Shown here in pieces: positions 61,094 to 64,000 of a stretch of 64,000 nucleotides of DNA. A program made the position numbers and the translations under genes. The notes below the pieces were generated by a model, which was not told where the DNA came from, made no database searches, and saw only the letters and a list, made by a program, of their open reading frames with translations. Where the stretch lies: NCBI RefSeq assembly GCF_000235565.1, contig NC_017527.1, positions 434,001-498,000 on the forward strand, given 5' to 3'. Positions within the stretch are counted from its first letter, which is position 1; every line of letters begins with the position of its first letter. This DNA comes from Methanothrix harundinacea 6Ac. GTDB taxonomy: Archaea > Halobacteriota > Methanosarcinia > Methanotrichales > Methanotrichaceae.

Positions 61094-63310
61094 TCAGCAG
61101 CTTTGTGCCTCGTTTACCATCGTCTTGGCGAGGAGCTGCCACGAGGATATCTTCTTTTTAGTAAGGCCGGTCTTCTCCGCCAGCGCCTCCGCCTCGGCCC
61201 CGGCCAGGTCGAGGGCGGTCTTCACCCCGGCTGCCCCGAGCTTCTCCAGGGTCTTGGGGCCGATCCCGGGGATCTTGGCGAGGAGGTCGACCTCCGTCTT
61301 CTTCTTCGCCTCCTCGGCCTTCTTCGCCTGCCACTGGTCGAAGTTGCACTTGGGGCAGCCGAGGTCCCAGGGGCGTTTCCCCTTGTTGATGATCCTTATC
61401 TGCTGCATCCCGTGCTCCTCGCAGGCCTTGTCGGTGACGACGATCATCCCGAACTTCGGCAGGGGGAGGGTGAAGGTGCAGTCGGGGTAGCCGGCACACC
61501 CTATGAACCTGCTGCCGCGCCTTCCCCTCCGGATGATCAGCTCGTGGCCGCAGATTTGACAGAGGCCCACGATCTTGTCGGTCCGGAGCCCCTCGCGGAG
61601 GGTCGTCCCTATCTCCTCCTGGTGGCGGAGGAGGTCGTCGAAGACGGCGTCGAGCATCGACCTCGACTCCTCGATCACCGCCTCCTCTCCGACGTGGCCG
61701 TTGGCGATCTTCGTCATGTCCTCCTCCAGGGTCCGGGTCATATCCGGCTTGGTGATGTTGGGCGAATGCTGCTGCAGGGCCTCGACGACGGCGTAGGCTG
61801 TGTTCGTCGGCTTCATGGGGTTTCCCTGGACGTAGGCCCGGGCGTAGAGCTTGCTTATGATCTCGTGCCTCGTCGACTTCGTCCCCAGCCCCAGCTCGTC
61901 CATCAGCTTGACGAGCCTCCCCTGGCCGTACCTCGAGGGCGGCTGGGTCTCCTTCTCCTCCAGCTCTTTCCCCAGGACCCGGAGCTTCTCCCCCTCGGAG
62001 AGCTGGGGGAGGATCTCCTCGGCGGCCTTGCTGTAGGGGTAGCACGCCCGCCACCCGGCCTCGATCTGCCGGGCACCCGTCGCCCTGAAGGGCTGGCCGT
62101 CGATCTCCACCCGGACGTTCATGACGATCCAGCGGGAGGGGCCGGAGAGGGTCGCCAGAAATCTTCTGACGACGAGCTCGTAGATCTTCCACTGGTCGGG
62201 CTTCATATCCGCCTTGGCGGCCGGAGCCGTCGGGTAGATGGGGGGGTGGTCCGTCGAGAACCTCTTGCCCCTGGTCGGTACCATCGGCCCCGACAGGACC
62301 CGCTCCGCGTCCTCCCGGAAGGGACCCTTCTTGAAGATCGATACCAGGGCCCTGAGGTCCAGGGTCTTCGGGTAGACGGTGTTCTCGGTCCTGGGATAGC
62401 TGATGAACCCGCTGGTGTAGAGCCACTCGGCGATCCTCATGGCGTTGGCGGCAGAGAAGCCGATGCCGCTCGCGGCGCTGATGAAGGCGGTGGTATCGAA
62501 GGGGGCGGGGGGCCTGTCGGTCCGCGTCTTCTCCTTGATGGAGACTACGGTGGCGACCTCCCCGAGCTCCTCGAAGATCGACCTCGCCAGGTCTCCTTCC
62601 CAGATCCTCCCCTTCTCATGCTTCACCCGGAGGTCCTTCTCGAGGCAGGCGCTGATCTCCCAGTAGGGCTGGGGCTTGAAGGCCTCGATCTCCTTCTCCC
62701 GGTCGACGATGAGGGCCAGGGTAGGGGACTGGACCCTCCCCACCGAGAGGAAGCCCTTCCCCAGCCTCCCGGAGGTGATGGAGATGAACCGGGTGAGGGC
62801 GGCGCCCCAGATCAGGTCGACGACCTGCCTCGCCTCCCCGGAGGATGCGAGGTCGAAGTCCACCTCCCCGGGGGATTCGAAGGCGTCCTGGATCTCCCCC
62901 TTGGTGATGGCGCTGAACCTCACCCTGTCTGCTTTGATCGTTGGGTTCGCATCCTCGGCTATCCTCAAGGCCTCGACCCCGATCAGCTCCCCCTCCCGGT
63001 CGTAGTCGGTGGCGATGGTGATCCGGTCTGCATCCTTTCCCAGGTCGTGGAGGGCGGATACAATCTTGCCCTGGGTCGGCCTGGTCACCACCTCGGCGTG
63101 GATCAGGTCTCGGTAGTCCACCTTCTGCCAGTTGTTGTAGCCGGGCGGGTAGTCGACCCCGACTATGTGGCCGGAGAGGCCCATGACGACCTTATCGTCG
63201 AAGTAAAATGCTTCGATCCCGTGAACCCGTTTGACCTTCGGCTTGGACCCGGCGAGAATTTGGGCGATCCTCTTGGCGACATTGTGCTTTTCGGCGATGA
63301 TGAGATGCAT
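61094..63310 (-). CDS. topA: DNA topoisomerase I, archaeal
   Basis: The 738 residues open with the Toprim domain (MHLIIAEKHNVAKRIAQILA, and ITIATDYDREGELIGVEALR), have the active Tyr in SGFISYPRTENTVYP near residue 312, and zinc-finger parts later (CQICGHELIIRRGRRGSRFI; CPKCNFD). A C-terminal HhH repeat (AKIPGIGPKTLEKLGAAGVK) is added. It relaxes negative supercoils by cutting one strand. It ends 12 bases after the CAT tRNA on the opposite strand. Confidence 0.95.
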   Translation of the reverse strand: MHLIIAEKHNVAKRIAQILAGSKPKVKRVHGIEAFYFDDKVVMGLSGHIVGVDYPPGYNNWQKVDYRDLIHAEVVTRPTQGKIVSALHDLGKDADRITIATDYDREGELIGVEALRIAEDANPTIKADRVRFSAITKGEIQDAFESPGEVDFDLASSGEARQVVDLIWGAALTRFISITSGRLGKGFLSVGRVQSPTLALIVDREKEIEAFKPQPYWEISACLEKDLRVKHEKGRIWEGDLARSIFEELGEVATVVSIKEKTRTDRPPAPFDTTAFISAASGIGFSAANAMRIAEWLYTSGFISYPRTENTVYPKTLDLRALVSIFKKGPFREDAERVLSGPMVPTRGKRFSTDHPPIYPTAPAAKADMKPDQWKIYELVVRRFLATLSGPSRWIVMNVRVEIDGQPFRATGARQIEAGWRACYPYSKAAEEILPQLSEGEKLRVLGKELEEKETQPPSRYGQGRLVKLMDELGLGTKSTRHEIISKLYARAYVQGNPMKPTNTAYAVVEALQQHSPNITKPDMTRTLEEDMTKIANGHVGEEAVIEESRSMLDAVFDDLLRHQEEIGTTLREGLRTDKIVGLCQICGHELIIRRGRRGSRFIGCAGYPDCTFTLPLPKFGMIVVTDKACEEHGMQQIRIINKGKRPWDLGCPKCNFDQWQAKKAEEAKKKTEVDLLAKIPGIGPKTLEKLGAAGVKTALDLAGAEAEALAEKTGLTKKKISSWQLLAKTMVNEAQSC

Positions 63311-63948
63311 CCGATCCCCGCCAGTTTTGGAGATGATATAAGTATTTATCGCAAGGCTCGAAGGGCCTCATCAGAAGCGATCCAGGAAGCGGGGCCGCAA
63401 GATGGCGTTTTAACCTTAAACGCTCCCTTCATTTTCATCACATTCCTGCCATCGCGGCTCCCCTCGGATCGTCTGTTTACAGATACCACATATTATGTGC
63501 AAACGGTCGGAGACTGTCAGGCCATTGTAACACAATCGCCCCCGTCCTGTATTCAAATCAAAATATTTGCCTTGATCTTCGATCTCTCCATTGGATACAA
63601 TGGATCAATCCGCTGATATTATCTCGCCGAAAGGTGGCCTGAAATCCGATTACGAGCCACATAGTCCAGGTCTATCATCACCATTTTATGCCATGCGCCC
63701 GTAAGATTATTTTTTTATCTTTTTTTCACACTACGGGCCATATTTTTACACATTCGAATAAATGTATTGTTATTAAATGTATCGCACAAAAACTTTAAGT
63801 AGCGTTATGACTATCATCTCTTCGGCGGGAGACTGCAGTAAAGAGGATCATTGTCGGGTATGATGGCACTAGAAATTAATCATACCGTTCGCTCCGGCAT
63901 CCCTGGTTTGTTCGGTCTCCTGCTAAAAGGTAAAGGAGGAAAAAGAAC
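63311..63948. promoter_or_regulatory. topA / mcr divergent control region and mcr leader
   Basis: No gene is seen in these 638 bases. The left part holds the topA promoter and a long AT-rich stretch with runs of T (63711-63730). The TATA-like CTTTAAGTA (63793-63801) would start the mcr transcript near 63826, giving a leader of about 120 bases. A ribosome site AAAGGAGGA lies at 63932-63940. Confidence 0.5.
63857..63886 (+). other. Hairpin in the mcr leader
   Basis: GGTATGAT (63857-63864) and ATCATACC (63879-63886) can form a perfect 8-base stem with a 14-base loop, about 60 bases before the mcrB start. A further GGAGAC / GTCTCC pair (about 63829 and 63914) can close around it. It could affect RNA stability or translation of this very strongly expressed operon; no known riboswitch is recognised. 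Confidence 0.4.
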
Positions 63949-64000
63949 GTGTCTGACAAAATAGACCTCTATAGTGACCGTGGCGTTCTTTTAAAGAGTG
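63949..64000 (+). CDS. mcrB: Methyl-coenzyme M reductase beta subunit, 3' end outside window
   Basis: A GTG at 63949, nine bases after the AAAGGAGGA ribosome site, starts SDKIDLYSDRGVLLKS, the typical McrB N-terminus (S-D-x-I/V-D-L/I-Y-x-D-R-G). Only 17 residues are visible. McrB is part of the (alpha-beta-gamma)2 enzyme that forms methane from methyl-CoM and coenzyme B. The usual order mcrBDCGA should follow beyond the edge. Confidence 0.85.
   Translation, partial: MSDKIDLYSDRGVLLKS

Noticed and set aside
60980-63616. An 878-codon plus-strand frame opposite topA
   Set aside because: It starts within a tRNA and mirrors topA codons; no domain is seen. It is an artefact of high GC.
1-64000. 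CRISPR array, insertion sequence or integrase
   Set aside because: No regular repeat-spacer pattern, no transposase or integrase motif and no terminal inverted repeats were seen on reading the window.

Overview
The window is a GC-rich stretch of a methanogenic archaeon, most likely an acetate-using member of the Methanotrichaceae (Methanothrix/Methanosaeta/Methanocrinis, close to M. harundinacea). The evidence is a complete archaeal S10-spc ribosomal cluster with SecY, the methyl-coenzyme M reductase activation ATPase AtwA, the start of mcrB at the right edge, SepCysS (tRNA-dependent cysteine synthesis), archaeal RadA, RPA, NAC, Cbf5, pelota and topoisomerase I, an acetate-permease-family transporter, and a three-gene set that matches the FilI/FilR1/FilR2 system known from Methanosaeta harundinacea. 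Species assignment is inference.

Layout. 0-5.5 kb: a partial phosphoribosyltransferase, a winged-helix regulator, a ThiS/MoaD-like protein with an overlapping 43-residue gene, a methyltransferase, a MutS-type ATPase with an N-terminal HhH, a small membrane protein and a homologue of haloarchaeal Cmi4. 5.5-8.5 kb: an AT-rich accessory block (secreted protein, UbiA prenyltransferase, FilR1-like regulator) ending at tRNA-Gly. 8.6-20.6 kb: SepCysS, a phosphodiesterase fused to a Cys-rich module, a glycosylation-rich secreted repeat protein, NAC, and a transport/carbon group (acetate permease family, gamma carbonic anhydrase, OFA transporter), then an unrecognised acidic protein, diaminopimelate dehydrogenase and a cysteine-cluster protein. 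20.6-27.3 kb, minus strand: phosphoglycolate phosphatase, RadA, RPA, AtwA, MetRS.

27.7-32.3 kb is the Fil signalling locus: filR1 on the plus strand converges on filI, with filR2 upstream of filI. FilI should sense or make a signal outside the cell and pass phosphate to FilR1 (DNA-binding) and FilR2 (receiver only). A NapH-like ferredoxin membrane protein and a candidate defence pair (AAA ATPase plus putative DUF4276-type partner) follow, lying on the 3' side of an intron-containing tRNA-Ser.

35.4-51.4 kb is one large minus-strand translation/secretion cluster: SPOUT methyltransferase, L3, L4, L23, L2, S19, L22, S3, L29, Rpp29, S17, L14, L24, S4e, L5, S14, S8, L6, L32e, L19e, L18, S5, L30, L15, SecY, EMC3-like, Cmk, Cbf5, tRNA-Ser. 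Most junctions overlap by 1-4 bases, and several genes appear to start with TTG. 51.6-58.8 kb is a patchwork of small genes: a TIR-domain protein, two GNATs, a TRAM protein, a coupled unknown pair, a thioesterase, a CDP-alcohol phosphotransferase, an aminotransferase with an Lrp regulator. 58.7-64 kb: tRNA-Thr, a tRNA-thiolation enzyme, pelota, tRNA-Asn and a CAT tRNA, topoisomerase I, and the leader and start of mcrB.

All calls come from reading the sequence and recalling protein families; no database search was run.
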